Shown here piece by piece: positions 1 through 11,900 of a stretch of 64,000 bases of DNA. The translations under genes and the position numbers were made by a program. The notes under the pieces were generated by a model. That model worked only from the letters and a program-made list of their open reading frames with translations, ran no database searches and had not been told where the DNA came from. Origin of the DNA: Luscinia megarhynchos (taxonomy: Eukaryota > Chordata > Aves > Passeriformes > Turdidae); the NCBI GenBank assembly GCA_034336665.1, contig JAPFBE010000003.1, positions 58,323,352-58,387,351 on the forward strand. Reading direction: 5' to 3'. Position 1 is the first letter of the stretch, and each line of letters begins with the position of its first letter.

Positions 1-3000
1 GTGGCTGTGGATGTCTCCATGTGCTCATGCTAATGTCTATCCTATCCAGAGGTGAAGCATCTGTTAGTACTGCCTTGTTAGCACTCACCCTGAAAAACCT
101 GTTTACATTGTCAGTCTTGTAATATGTCACCATAAAGAAGGCAAAGAAAAAGGCAACAAAAATGATTGAAGATGGAAAATATTTTCCAAATGTTTAAATA
201 GTCTGGGACTGTCAGGCAAAAAACATGTTTTGGGTAGGGACAAGAAAGTCTTCTGGAGACTAAGTGACATTAGGAAAGTGACTGCTACCTCACCAGTATG
301 AGGAAATCAAATTAGCGTGTCTCAAAGAAATGAGGTGTTATTTCTTTCATAAACAGTTAAAGATATTTATTGCCTTAAGGTATTACTGATATTAAAATTT
401 CACATAAATATTTATTTCAAAAATAACTTGATAAAATCCCAGCAGGAGGGATGGGCCATTGAGGGCTGCTTGGGCTGAAGCCCCTGCTGTCTCAGGAAAG
501 AGACTGGAGTGTGCAGTGAGAGAACTTGGTAGAGCTCATCTTGCAGCTATCAGTGTGTGGCTGCACCACTCTAAACTCTTCTGCCAGCATCTGCTGTGAG
601 AGACAGGATGTGAAGTAGATGAGCCTTTGGTCTCTGCTGCAAATGCCAGTCTTGTGACATGAAAAGGAGGTAGAGTGTGTCTGTGCCCTTCCGATGGCTT
701 GTCTCAAACAGGAGGACAATAAAATGCTTATAATGAAAAAAGTGAATTGAGACTCTTCTGGAGAGAGTCCCTTTTATGGAATGATCTGAGAAATCAATTT
801 TTATTACATTACTGATACATTCAAGGGGAAGAAATTTGGAAATTTCAGGTGCATAGCCTTCTCTACAGGTATTTCAGTGTGCTAAGAAATGCAGTTTTTC
901 ATACAATTTCCTGCTCTTGTCACTTCATCATACCCATTGCTCTGCTCATTAGAAAGGAAGATTAGTGAAGGGAGGGCTGGAGTTGGAAACTGCCTCATAA
1001 GCATGGGGAGGAGTGAGAAGGTAAGCTCTGTGTATAATGAGAAAACATGCTTGTACATTTGGATTTCAGGCTTCCAAGATTACTTTTGTGTAGCTATGTG
1101 ATTTGAAATCCTTTTAAATAATGATGCTTAGATGTGTCAATAGAGAAAAGTGTCATTTTTTTGTCAGTGTTGGAACAGATGTTTGTTAGCTAGGCAAAAT
1201 CCCCACAAAAATAAACAATGCAGTCAAGTGTAAGTGTGATGATAAAAATAAACACTGTCCTTGGGGGCTGAAACATATGCATTGTGAAACAGGCTTTTTG
1301 TATCATGAATATTTCTCACTACTACTGGTGACATTACAATTTCCAGATTTTTTTTCTGATTTTGTAGCAAGTAAGCTATGCTCTGTTAGGAATTAGTTGT
1401 GCAGTCTGGTCATTAAATGCTGTGTTACTGTTTTATAATGAATTAATGATTTGTAGACACTTGAGTGGACTTGTGAAGCTTCTCTCTGAAATCTTTAGGG
1501 ATGTGATTTTACTTTTCTCCCTAAATCTTCCCCACTGAAAACTGCAGTAAGAATTTTACCAACTCCAGTACTCTTCAAAATTGTATCTTGAACCATGGTA
1601 TTAGAACATGATATTAAAGAAACTACACAGCTGAACTTTTCTGTTGTCTCTTTTAAAATGAAAAGTTTGAGGTTTTTCTCCTTCAGTCCATTACTGCTGA
1701 GAGCCTTTCAATTGCTCGTTTCATGGGGACATTTCTATATTTACATGGGGTTGCCATGGTTTATTTTGTGGTTTAACCATATGCTAGAACAGTAAAGCTA
1801 TACTAACTACAGATTACTTTGCCAAAGTAAAATACACTCATTTATTCCTACCCCCTAATTTTGCAGTGTAGCTTGACTGATGCTAATCAGTTCAGACAGA
1901 ACTCTCAGATTTTAAGTATTTTTTTAAGAGGCAATTTGAGAGGTTTTTTTGGTTTTTTGTTTTTTAACAGCTGAAGTGGCATAGTTTATATATAAGCACA
2001 GGGACTAGAATCAATGTACAAAGTGAATAATAAGTAATGAATTGCAAACTTGTGGAGGGAGAGAAGGAGCTGGGTGAGAAAGGACAGCAGCAATGAGATC
2101 CCTGGCATCAGCCCCTGGCTATTGGGTTGCAGAGGATGCAGTATTTGTCTGGCAGTGGAACTCTTCCAAGGGCCATTATTGGAGGTGAATGAGCAAATCT
2201 TGGCTTTGGCAGCTGGTGGAGAGCAAAGACTGAAGTGTCCTTTTCCCAGAGCTTTCTGCCCCACAGCCACACTTTGCCAAAGAGGATATTTTTCTGTGGT
2301 GGATGTCACAAGTATTTTTTAACAGTACATTGTTTTCAGCAGTTATGGTGACCTTGCTGGTGGAGTCAATGGATTCCTCCTTACATCACTAGAATTTCTG
2401 ATGCTTGGTGGCATGAATAAGCCACAGTCAGTAGCTAAAGTATATTTTTGCTTTGAGAAAGATAAATGTTGATATTTTCCTGAAACTATTACAACCCATC
2501 AGAAGATAACTTATGTGAAAACATTTCACCTTTTGAAACTGGTAGGAAACCATCTTGAGATTTAAAGCAACAGTTTTGTTATATTTTTATCTTTGTCTAT
2601 TTGTAAATATTTCCAGCATAAGGTTTGTAGAAGACTGGGTTGACATCAGAAAATGTTATTTCATACAGTCTTGCTACATTTGGTGTCTGGATGTTAGTAG
2701 CAGTGATTTCACATTAAAAGTATACTCAGATTTATAACCATAGTTCTCTATATATTTATTAATTCAATGAACTGTAAAACCTTTAAAGTATGAATTAATT
2801 TGAAAATTCTTTTTCTCCTTTTTCAAATAAATGGCATGAAAAGTGTTTTATCTTTGTTCTGTTCTGTCAGTGTTCAGTAAATGACAGTCTTGGCTACAGC
2901 ACTGTTTGTGAGAGCTATTACAAGTTACTTGGCTTTTTGGTGACGGTAGGGGTTTTGTCCTGAACAGCTAGAATTTTCCATTCTGTGTTTCTTAGTCACT

Positions 3001-5096
3001 GGGGTTTGCATCTTGGCTGCAAAAAATGTGGCCTTAGTAGGCAATTGTTCTGTGAACTGATTTCAGAGGAAAATTGCCAAATCTTTAATGGAGAGAAAAT
3101 ATCAGTTAACGTAGAGGTTTCAAGTGGTGCAGCACAGCACTGGTGACACATCATTGCAGAGCATTACCAAGTTTCTTTCACTCTTAGTTTTGTTTTTTTC
3201 CCCCATTTTCCCCCTGTTTTTATGAGCTACTTTTAAAGGGACTTATCTTTTTTCCCATTTTTTTTTCTATCTAAAATGATCTAATTTCTGCATTGTATTC
3301 ACAAAGTCTTTCTCATATTTGGAGTTTCAAGTGGCTTGGTTTTGATCTGCTGAAGTTTAGAGAAAACAGCACTTCTTAAGAGTGAAGGTAAAGAAGTTGC
3401 AGTTAGAGGGTAGTTTGAAGAAGCACATCCCATCTCTCTAAACAAGAAATGCCAAGTGGTGGCTGCCTGGGTGGCAATAGCCTCAGGTGACAGATGTCAG
3501 TCACGTCATTGTTTGTGTGGTGCTGTGGGTCATGTGTGTTTGCCAGAACAGGATCTGAGATGATGGCAGAGCAAAATGAAACATACAGCACGGTGGTAGG
3601 CCAAAAGGAATGGGAAAGAGGAAAGTATTCCAGGCTGAAGTCTTTCCCCAAGCCTTTTCAGTGTGCATTTTAACAGAGGTGAGCTTGGAAGATGACACAG
3701 ATCAAACAAATCAGCTTTTGTGGCTGAGGAAGGATCTGAGAGGCTTTGTAGGTTTGGTCATCTGGTCTGACTTGACACTGTGCCTGTATGCTCCTGTGGA
3801 AGGTGCTTTTGTGCTGGAAAGGACAACAGGCTGGAGGAGGTGGGGCATGGACATGCATTCCTCCCAAAGACAGCTGAACTGGAGGCAGAGGAGTCTGCAA
3901 GAGGATGGTCTCAGTGCCTGCTGTCTGGAGACACTCAGACATTCAGTGGAGGTGTAGATGTGCAGATCTTGCCAAGGCAGGCTGGTCCTGCCCCCTTTGG
4001 CCAGTTCATCCAGACACCCTTAATTCAGCTAAAGCAGTCCTCTCCTGGCACAGCAAACAGCACAGGCATCCAAGGAAGTGTGGCAAACCTCCCAGGCTGT
4101 GGCTCCAGGGACATGTGCTGTGTGTGCTGCAGGGAGCAGAAGTGCTGGCCTCGGTGGCAGGCAGTGGTGGTCACCACCCCATCCATTGAGATACTTTGAT
4201 GTCCTAGCAATGTGCCAAGGAAATGGAGACCATGGATGTGTTTGTATCACTGTGGTGTCCTTTTGTAGAGCTACAGTTTTCAGGTCACTGGCTGGAAACT
4301 GCAGGGCCAGCAGTTTTAGTGTCTCTAGAAGGGTGACAATGCCTCCTTCCAGTGAAGCCAGGACCAATACTTGGGGTGCCCTGTACATAAAGATACTTTT
4401 TGATGCTTTTTGAACTCAAGGCCTCCTCTAAAATACAAGAACATCAAAATGGTATTGGGGCCTTTTCTGTTCCTTTCCAGGGCATGTAAGGCTTCCTCTG
4501 AAAGATCACCTAAAATAAGATTGCAGGATATCTTGTGTACCAGTCTACTGCTTCGTGAGCTCCAGAGAGTCACAGAATAAAAGAATCAAAAATGCCATAC
4601 CTAAAGCAGCAGAGTAATGTATGGAGGAAGGGGTGTGCTTGCTTTGGGGATAAAGGACAATACTAAATGTATTCTTTTATTCTGGGGGACTTGTCCTGGA
4701 GCTCTCTATTCAAGTTTTTTGTAACTTTTGAAAAACGTAGGTAACAGAATTTCTCAGAATATTGTGAATTAGGCAGGTCCTACCAGGTCTAATTTTGCTG
4801 TTGTGGCATAATTATAATTTCTGTTTAATTTTTCAAATGGTGCTGACTTCAGGGAAAGCTAACACATTCCTTACTGGGGATGAGGATTGTGCCTAGAGCT
4901 GCTTTCTTTTTAACAGTAGGAGTGGGAGCAGCAGCCTTCACACAATAAAGAGTTTATTTATTCACTTCTCTGGTTTTGAAGACTTTAAATTGGAGCTCTA
5001 TAGACTTTGTATAGGAAAGTCTGCATTTTTGGTTTCAATTATATTGCAAACTTGCAGAAGGTGTCAAATTTACTTTATAATGTTGCTTTTTTACAG
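1..5096 (+). other. RGCC: RGCC intron (upstream of the first visible exon)
   Basis: This stretch precedes the first RGCC exon in the window and ends in a pyrimidine-rich acceptor (ttttttacag, ending 5096). No earlier RGCC exon was found: I looked for the serine-rich segment that precedes the visible exon in mammalian RGCC and saw nothing matching. Short open frames here (for example 3780-4199) overlap in several frames, lack splice logic and match no family I know. Base composition is AT-rich with scattered T-runs, as expected of a bird intron. Confidence 0.75.
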
Positions 5097-5204
5097 GTGC
5101 AGATTCCCTCTACAGAAACGGCTTCAGTCTCAGTGATGAAAAGCTCAACTCTTCAACTGCATCTACTCTGAGCTTGCCATCCCCTTCAGTAACTCCTTGT
5201 AAAG
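5097..5204 (+). CDS. RGCC: RGCC coding exon, middle of protein
   Basis: This 108-base internal exon belongs to regulator of cell cycle (RGCC, also called RGC-32), a small soluble protein of the nucleus, cytoplasm and centrosome. It is known to bind CDK1 and to act in cell-cycle entry, TGF-beta/SMAD and complement responses. The exon starts after ttacag and ends at AAAG|gtatct. Reading it with the first two bases completing a codon from the previous exon gives ADSLYRNGFSLSDEKLNSS, very close to the mammalian ADSLYRNSFSFSDEKLNS. The tail of this exon (STASTLSLPSPSVTPCK) is more diverged, as is usual for this serine/threonine-rich linker. The last base pairs with CA of the next exon to make an alanine codon, so frame continuity confirms the splice. 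Confidence 0.95.
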
Positions 5205-6723
5205 GTATCTTAATTTTAACTGTTGGCATTTCTTCCTAATCTTCAATTATATGGGCTTCTTGCTGGGAGCCAGGATTCACATGCTTGCATGGATTTTTTT
5301 TTTTTCTTTGTTTGCTTTTTTTTCTTTTTCTTTTTCTTTTTTTTTTTGTTTCTGTTTTTTGTTGGTTTTTTTAAATGACAACAAAACTCAGGATTACTGT
5401 TGAGCACACTACAAATCCAGGTATTTTTGTCTTGGTTATAAATGGCAATAACATTCTGTATCTGCACTTTGCAGGTGGTCTGGCAACTCTTTTGGTATTG
5501 AAACACTGAGCTAAAAAAAACCTGGAGTTTTCAGGCTGATAAGGATTAATTTTTAACTTATGTTACTTCTTTACTGAAGCAACTAAGTGGCTAGTGTCCC
5601 ATTTCTCTGTAAAAATGCCTGAATGCAGGGGAAGAGGGACTCCTCTGAAGCCTTGTGCTGCCAGTTAACACAACTGCTCAGATCCATATAGACCTTACAC
5701 AGTGCTTATGCAAGCCATATATTAGCAATTTCTTCCTCTGAAGCTGTGCTGTTTCAAAGAGGCTTCTGTCTTGCAGCTGCTCTGCCTTCCCAGGACAGTG
5801 TTTCTTTCATTCAGGTTAACTTGGATTAACCCTGGAGCAAACATGTCAATAAGTGAACACTCACACATAGGTACTGCACGGTGCTTTTGTCACAACTACT
5901 CTCCTCAGGTGCATGTTCAATAGCCTTTCACACTTTCATATCTTTTCCACAGTGACCAGCCACAAAAAAACCAAGTTAAATGCTTTCTTTTCAATTAGTG
6001 GAATATTAGGGGAGGAATAATGAGTAACAGTTTCTATAAAGTAGCAAAAAAGAGCTCAGTTAAACTGACATGAAATATTTGGTGAAGAATTACACTAGAG
6101 GACAAGGAGCTCTTCCTATAAGAAGATAGAAGGAGGTGGAACTGGCTTGGAAAAGATCACAGAAATGAGATAAGGAAGCAACTTGCTGTAAAACTAGATT
6201 GAATGGAACCAGTGGTGTTTCCAGGAGTGGAAAATTTGGTGGATGTTTGGTTCCAAATTTATAGTGTATGATCAAAGGATCTGGCAGCACAGCAAACCTG
6301 TGATACTGACATGATTTTAAAGGGCTCAGGTTTGAGTAGCACTGGGAGCTAATTAGGGTTGATTAGGGTCATGCAAGCAGTATCTGAAGAGATGAAACAG
6401 GAAAGATGGCCACAGTAGCAAACACATGGACTGGTTGATATGTATCTCTCATTCTTCACTGCAACCTCTTCTTTTTGAGGAGACTACTATTGCTTTGTAT
6501 TGCTATCTATCTGTTGTTTTCTATTTGAAAACTAAAAAAAGCTAGAATTTTGGTTCAGTCTCCCATGTTTTCTAAGTGCTTTTGGACACGGCAGCAACTC
6601 TGTTGAGCTTTGCTGATGATAATCCACAGCATGTTTGGTATTCCTAAAATTATTTGGAGGCTTGTGCGTTTCTTCTAGCCAGAAACATATCATGTCTAAA
6701 CAGTATTGACCCTTATTTTGCAG
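5205..6723 (+). other. RGCC: RGCC intron
   Basis: This is the intron between two RGCC exons, with donor gtatct and acceptor ttttgcag. It carries a strongly T-rich tract at about 5284-5370. Nothing gene-like was recognised. The lysine-rich open frame on the minus strand at 5243-5506 is only the reverse reading of the T tract. Confidence 0.85.
5284..5371. repeat. T-rich low-complexity tract
   Basis: An interrupted poly(T) run with single C and G interruptions, inside an RGCC intron. It lies within 170 bases of the exon donor. It is simple low-complexity sequence, possibly the remnant of an antisense poly(A) tail, but no retroelement body is recognisable beside it. Confidence 0.85.
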
Positions 6724-6786
6724 CAAAGCTTGGAGACACAAAAGAACTGGAGGACTTCATTGCTGATCTTGACAGAACACTAGCAA
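6724..6786 (+). CDS. RGCC: RGCC coding exon, conserved C-terminal region
   Basis: This 63-base exon lies between ttttgcag and the strong donor AA|gtaagt. It encodes [20 protein letters not shown] followed by A and the first base of a serine codon. This is the most conserved part of RGCC; from memory the human protein differs at about two positions here (A for D, K for R). The acidic amphipathic pattern ([13 protein letters not shown]) suggests a short helix. The reading phase matches both neighbouring exons, so this is a solid call. Confidence 0.97.
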
Positions 6787-8406
6787 GTAAGTAGATTTCT
6801 ATTAGCTGTTTGCATCTTACTTGTTACAAAGAGTGTTGAAAGCCAATGTGCAGGGAGAGAGGGAAGGGAAAAACGGAAATAGTTCATATAGCATGGGTTC
6901 CTTTTAGTTTGCTACTCCTGTGGATCATTATCTGGATAATAAGTTAAAACAGGCTAAATTCAGACTTTGCCTGAATATTCAAGGCATGCAGTTCAGCCTG
7001 TGTGACAAAGGCTGCACTCCATGAATCCCTGGTCTCACCTCTGAGTCAGCTGCATTCACCCCCTCTTGACAGTGGGTCTTTAATAAGCATCAGTTCTTAA
7101 ATACTCAAAACTCTTTTTAAAACTGGTGATCTATTTCTTCATTAGAAAGCTGGGTAACTGGAGGAGTATCCTTAGGTGAGGAAAAACCTTTTTTGTTCTA
7201 GACTTTGCTTTATTAAATAATTAAAGAGCAGATATTTCTATCTGTTGACTAAATGTCAAAATCCTGTTTGTGCTTGTCTTTACCAGGAATGGGATTTGGA
7301 TCACTTTTTCTGCCACTATCTAGAACTTGTATCTTTCAGCTACAGTAATGAATTCTTCGTTATGATTTTTAAAGGAAAACAACCAAAAAACTGGCCACCT
7401 ATTGCCAGCCATGTACTCTGCCTATTCCTTTTGCTTCTTCCTCTTCTGTTGTGGACGTAATACCATTTCTATTGTGTTTCAGGTTGGAGGGTTTTCTGTG
7501 TGGAACTGGGCTATAGAGCCCAAACCAACAGGCTGTAGGACTAGACCTAAATAGCAACATAAACAAGGCCCTCTCAAGCTATGAACTGAGGGTTTTGTGT
7601 ATTCATTAGGTATTTTCCCTTCCCTGTATTTCTTGAAGATGTGGACATAATTCAAGACAGCTGCCCTTATGAGCTTCCTGCTTCCCTATTGTCTTACTTG
7701 TATTTTAATCCTGGTTTCACTTCTCATACTTAAAATACATTTTCTAGTTTCCTGTCTTCTGCCATGGATGCAAGCTTGAGCTAACTCTACCACTGAAATT
7801 TAATTGACCACTCTTCTTTAAAAAAATCCAAGTTTTGAAGGTTTGTGCAGGACAATGAAAGCCCAAACCAATAAATATTTGCATTGCTGTATCCTGCACA
7901 GCCATGTTGCAACTCTAAAGGGTCTGCCTATAATGTGTAGGTTTCATTTTTTCCTTTGCAAGTACATCAAAAGTGAAGGCAGGAACTGCCACCTGCTCTA
8001 GTGGCTTTGTGCTTTGTGTGTGTGATATTTTTTTTAAAAATCCCAACTAGACGAATCTCTAGTGATCTAAGCAGAGTTCCATTTGTACAGTATCACTGTA
8101 CAGTGAGGAAGAAGTCCAACTTCCATCTGGTATTTGTCATCACATTTTTGAGGAGTTGTGTCTATGCTTGAGGTTACACAGAACTTTGTGCAGATACTTT
8201 TCCAAGCCTACTGCACTTGTTAGAACAGTGCTTGCCTTTTCTTTTTTGCACACCAGCATTTCTGCTTTCATGTTAACTTAAAAAAGATATAATTTGGCTT
8301 GTCAGGCAGTCTTGCAAGCTGGGCATAGGCAAGTGTCTGATATGTCAACAGCATGCAATCTTATTTAATAGAGAGCTTAATGATCTTTCTTGTTCTATAT
8401 TTTCAG
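6787..8406 (+). other. RGCC: RGCC last intron
   Basis: This intron separates the conserved C-terminal exon from the last exon. It has donor gtaagt and acceptor tattttcag. I see no repeat element or additional coding sequence in it. Confidence 0.85.
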
Positions 8407-8414
8407 GTATGTGA
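8407..8414 (+). CDS. RGCC: RGCC terminal exon, 8 coding bases
   Basis: The last exon contributes only GT ATG TGA. Joined to the preceding exon it reads ...L-A-S-M-stop, the same LASM ending as mammalian RGCC. This exact match is the reason for choosing this acceptor even though the coding part is tiny. An ORF-based gene finder would miss it and would probably end the protein a few codons into the previous intron. Confidence 0.93.
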
Positions 8415-8790
8415 AATGAATTTTCAGCCCTGTGCTTGCATGTGAATATCCTCTGAAGGATAAGTGACATCAGTCAGTGAGAACTGCTGCCCTTGTCTGA
8501 TAACTTTGCTCCCCAAGACACCCTCTGAACATAACCTTTGTGAACTCCTACAAGTATTTAACTGGCAACATTGGTTTTGGGTTTTGTTGGTTTGTTTTTT
8601 TTTTCATTTTGCAGCAGATGGAATAAGAACTTAAATCTTAGAGCTGTATTTTGCTTTAAAATATAACTTGAATTTTAATTTAAAGTTGCTTTTATGCAAA
8701 TATATTTGTAATTTTATATAGTTGAAGACTTTAATGCTTTTTTCCATTATAATATATTTTTGTATGCAAATAAATTCTGAACTGGAATCC
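8415..8790 (+). other. RGCC: RGCC 3' untranslated region
   Basis: This sequence runs from the RGCC stop to just past a canonical AATAAA. It becomes strongly AT-rich towards the end, with TATTTTTGTA-like motifs typical of unstable regulatory mRNAs. The exact end is inferred from the poly(A) signal and was not observed. A second AATAAA at 8987-8992 could give a longer isoform. Confidence 0.75.
8769..8774 (+). promoter_or_regulatory. RGCC: Polyadenylation signal of RGCC
   Basis: A canonical AATAAA about 355 bases after the RGCC stop codon, in an AT-rich context. Cleavage would be expected 10-30 bases further on. Confidence 0.75.
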
Positions 8791-8986
8791 AAATGTCTAG
8801 AAGCCTCTCATGAACATGGCAATTCTGAAATATAAGTACAAATTAAACTCTTATTGAAAACAACATGCTTTAAAATATCTTGATAATGCTCTATTTCCTG
8901 TTGGGCAAAATTTGTTATGCTAGTTTAATGTGGTTGCTTAAATAAGAGAACTTTGTACTATGTAAAATTAATACAATCAGGAAAAT

Positions 8987-8992
8987 AATAAA
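8987..8992 (+). promoter_or_regulatory. RGCC: Possible second RGCC polyadenylation signal
   Basis: A second AATAAA, about 220 bases beyond the first and followed by a modest T/G-rich stretch. It could serve an alternative longer 3' end, but it could equally be chance in AT-rich DNA. Confidence 0.4.
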
Positions 8993-11900
8993 TTTGGTCA
9001 AACTGCTACTTCAGACTTGTGTTAATATAAATGAAATAACACTGAGTTGCTAGACATTTGAACAATAACATCTATTTAAAACCCTATGTAAAAGCTGGTT
9101 TTACACTCTCAGACATTTGACATGAAGCACTCACTATGTGGAAGGTCAGATTTAAAGGCATGGAGATCCTGTACCACTGAGAAAACATTTGTGTCTGGAA
9201 GTTTCTAACACCAGGCCCTTGGGTCTGGAGCAGTCAACCACCCTGAAAAGACTTCTGGCCTTCAGTGTGGTGCTGAAAGAGGGAAGGTGAACCTGTGCTT
9301 TTACCAGGAGCCTGATTCTTTCCATATGCATTGGGCTCTGGCAATGTCATTATGCGAGCTCTCCTCCAGCTGCTGCAGGCATTGCACCTGGCTCTGCTGC
9401 CTGAGCTCTGCTCTCCTGTCCCTGCAGACCAAGGGAGCTGGGGCTGGCTGCTTTGAGCTCCTGCCTAGCTGTGACCAAAGCTGGCTTGTGAGCAGTTGCC
9501 TGAACGGTTCAGTTCTTGTGTCCCCTTGATGTGTCATCTTTGTGTGTGTGTACTTGTGGTACCTGCATAGGGGACTTTAAAGGACAGATTGGAACTCCCT
9601 TCTGCAGCTTGGAGAAAATCTTCTGCATATTTCCTAATAGGCACACTGTAAGGATGGTGCAGATCCATCTCCCTGGATTTTAGATTTCCTAAAAATTTAC
9701 CAAAATATTTGGATTTTGTTAAACATGGTATAATTTTTTGCCCCTGAGTTTTATTCATTAGTAAGAAAGAAAAACATCTGAATTGGGTACATTTTTGTCA
9801 GTCTGAAAGAGTCTTGAAGTTGTTTGGGTTTTTTCCTTCTTTCAGGCAGAAAGGCAATGTAAAGTGGAGCAGTGTGGGGTGGAGTGTTGTTCCCTGAGGA
9901 GAGAGCATTCATTTCTGCACTTCCTAGTGCAGATTCTGTTGGTAAATTTTGTCCCTTAGAATAGAAAGGGAATAAAGTGATTTAGGAGGGCAAAGTTTCC
10001 TGCTTGCAGTAGGTGAACTTTCAGGTCTGTGAAGGAAATAGGTATAATTCTGGTTTGAGTCAGTGATGTCCTGCTTGCTCTGGGACCTTCTCAGAGGCTC
10101 CTGCATCAGAAGAACCCCATTATTAGCAGTGTAAAATTCACTGCTACTGTGCTGTAAACAAACAGGAGCAATTATTCCTTTGTTGTTCCCTCCGTGGAGC
10201 TTGAGAGGGGTGCTGCCCCTCCTTCCCAGTCCCAGATGTGAAGGGGTTCCTTTGGCTGGTGTAGGACTGTGGTAAATGTAGAGAGACTGCCTATCAGCAG
10301 GAGCTGAGGGAAGGGGGAATCAGGACAGCAGGGACGAGCTCGTGCTTCCCATTTTAAGGGGCATTCTTAGCATGAGGCGTTTTTGAACCTGGAATAGCAA
10401 GAGTTTTGCCTGTTTTTCTGTGTTTTAATGCTAGTTGATAGTGTGAATCGGGGGGTGGCCACTTCAGGTTATCCTCAGGTGGTGGGAGACGGACAGCTGT
10501 TTGTTCCTCCATCCTCAGGTTGGATTGAGGCATCAGTTTTCCACTTCTGCGTGTTCAGTTGTTGCTTATGCTGTTGAGCACTCTGCCTATAATCAGTATT
10601 TCAAAGTCAGATGTCTCCCTTTATAGATTGGAATCACCATATTAGTGCAGCACTTAGGAATAGCAATACTTTGTCCTTACACACACCCAATTTTGAAAGT
10701 TTTTCCAGTATTAGCAAAGGTTTTAGCAAGGCGTTCATTTTGTCTAACGTCAGTGGTGATGGAGCTGGGGATTAAGTCACCATCTGTTTGGGTTTTTTAA
10801 ATCCTGTTTGTGCATGAACAGGTGGAGACTTCTTGCTAATACAGCAGATCTGGAGATCATCAGCTGCAAATCTGGGAGTATCTTCTGTGGAGCTGTTTAT
10901 CTGAATTCCTGCCAGTTTATGTTCAATTTTCAATGTGTCAGAAGGAAGGCACTAATGTAGATTCATTTCACTGGAGGATGCTTATGACTTAAGTTCATCA
11001 TCTGATTACATATGGCAGTGAAAAATGCATTGCTGGAAAAAGTTCTGTCATACTTTAACCCAAAGGAACATTGCTGCAGACTGCACTGTCCTTAGGGGTC
11101 TGGCTGGATTTTCAATCCTTGTTTTGACCTCCCTCTCGTGCTACAATGCTGAATTGGACTTCAGTCAAGTTCAGAGCCTCAGCACTCTTGTGCCAAGACC
11201 ATGCACCCAGAAATGGAAATGAGCAGCTTAGACTAAGCAGATGTGTTGCCACAGCTTAACCTGTGGAAGGTGAGGTGAAACAATTACTTGCATGTGTGCT
11301 CTTCACCTACTGCAAATTCAAGGTTAAATGGATTAGTTTAACCCCTCATGCAAGGCTTGAGCTGATGTATTTTATCTTGGCTTTGCTGTTGACTCTGTGT
11401 GTCCTTGGTACAAGCTGATACCAGGTTACACATTATGTTTAATAACCTTAATGAGAAAGAGAGACCAGACAAAGGAGGGATTTATGTTTTTTCTGGGTTT
11501 GTGTCCATCTGTAGCCACCACTGATGCACTGACAGCCAGATGAGCTTTTAAGAGGGAGGAAAACCATTGCATTGGCAGTGATGGAACTTGGTTGTTAAGG
11601 GAAAGTCTCAAATGCTGTCTCTCATGGCCTTTGTGCTGCTGCCTTCTCCTCTTCTTTGTTACTGTTCTGGGCTTTTTGGTACATGCTGAGTATGGAGCTG
11701 ATTTCCAGCAGCACTGCCTAATCTGAAGGATCAAAGAGGGCAGGAGGAAACATGTTCAGAGCTTCACAGATTCATTTAAGGTGTGCCCAGCTGCCCAAAG
11801 GAGTGGTGTTTGCACCACTGGAGCCCATCATGGGAGATTTCATTTATCTGAAGGGGCTAGATATGACATCTGCTAGACTGTTGGAAAGAAACTTCCAAAG

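Noticed and set aside
5243..5506. 87-codon minus-strand ORF with a long lysine run
   Set aside because: The lysines come from reading the T-rich tract backwards. There is no other support.
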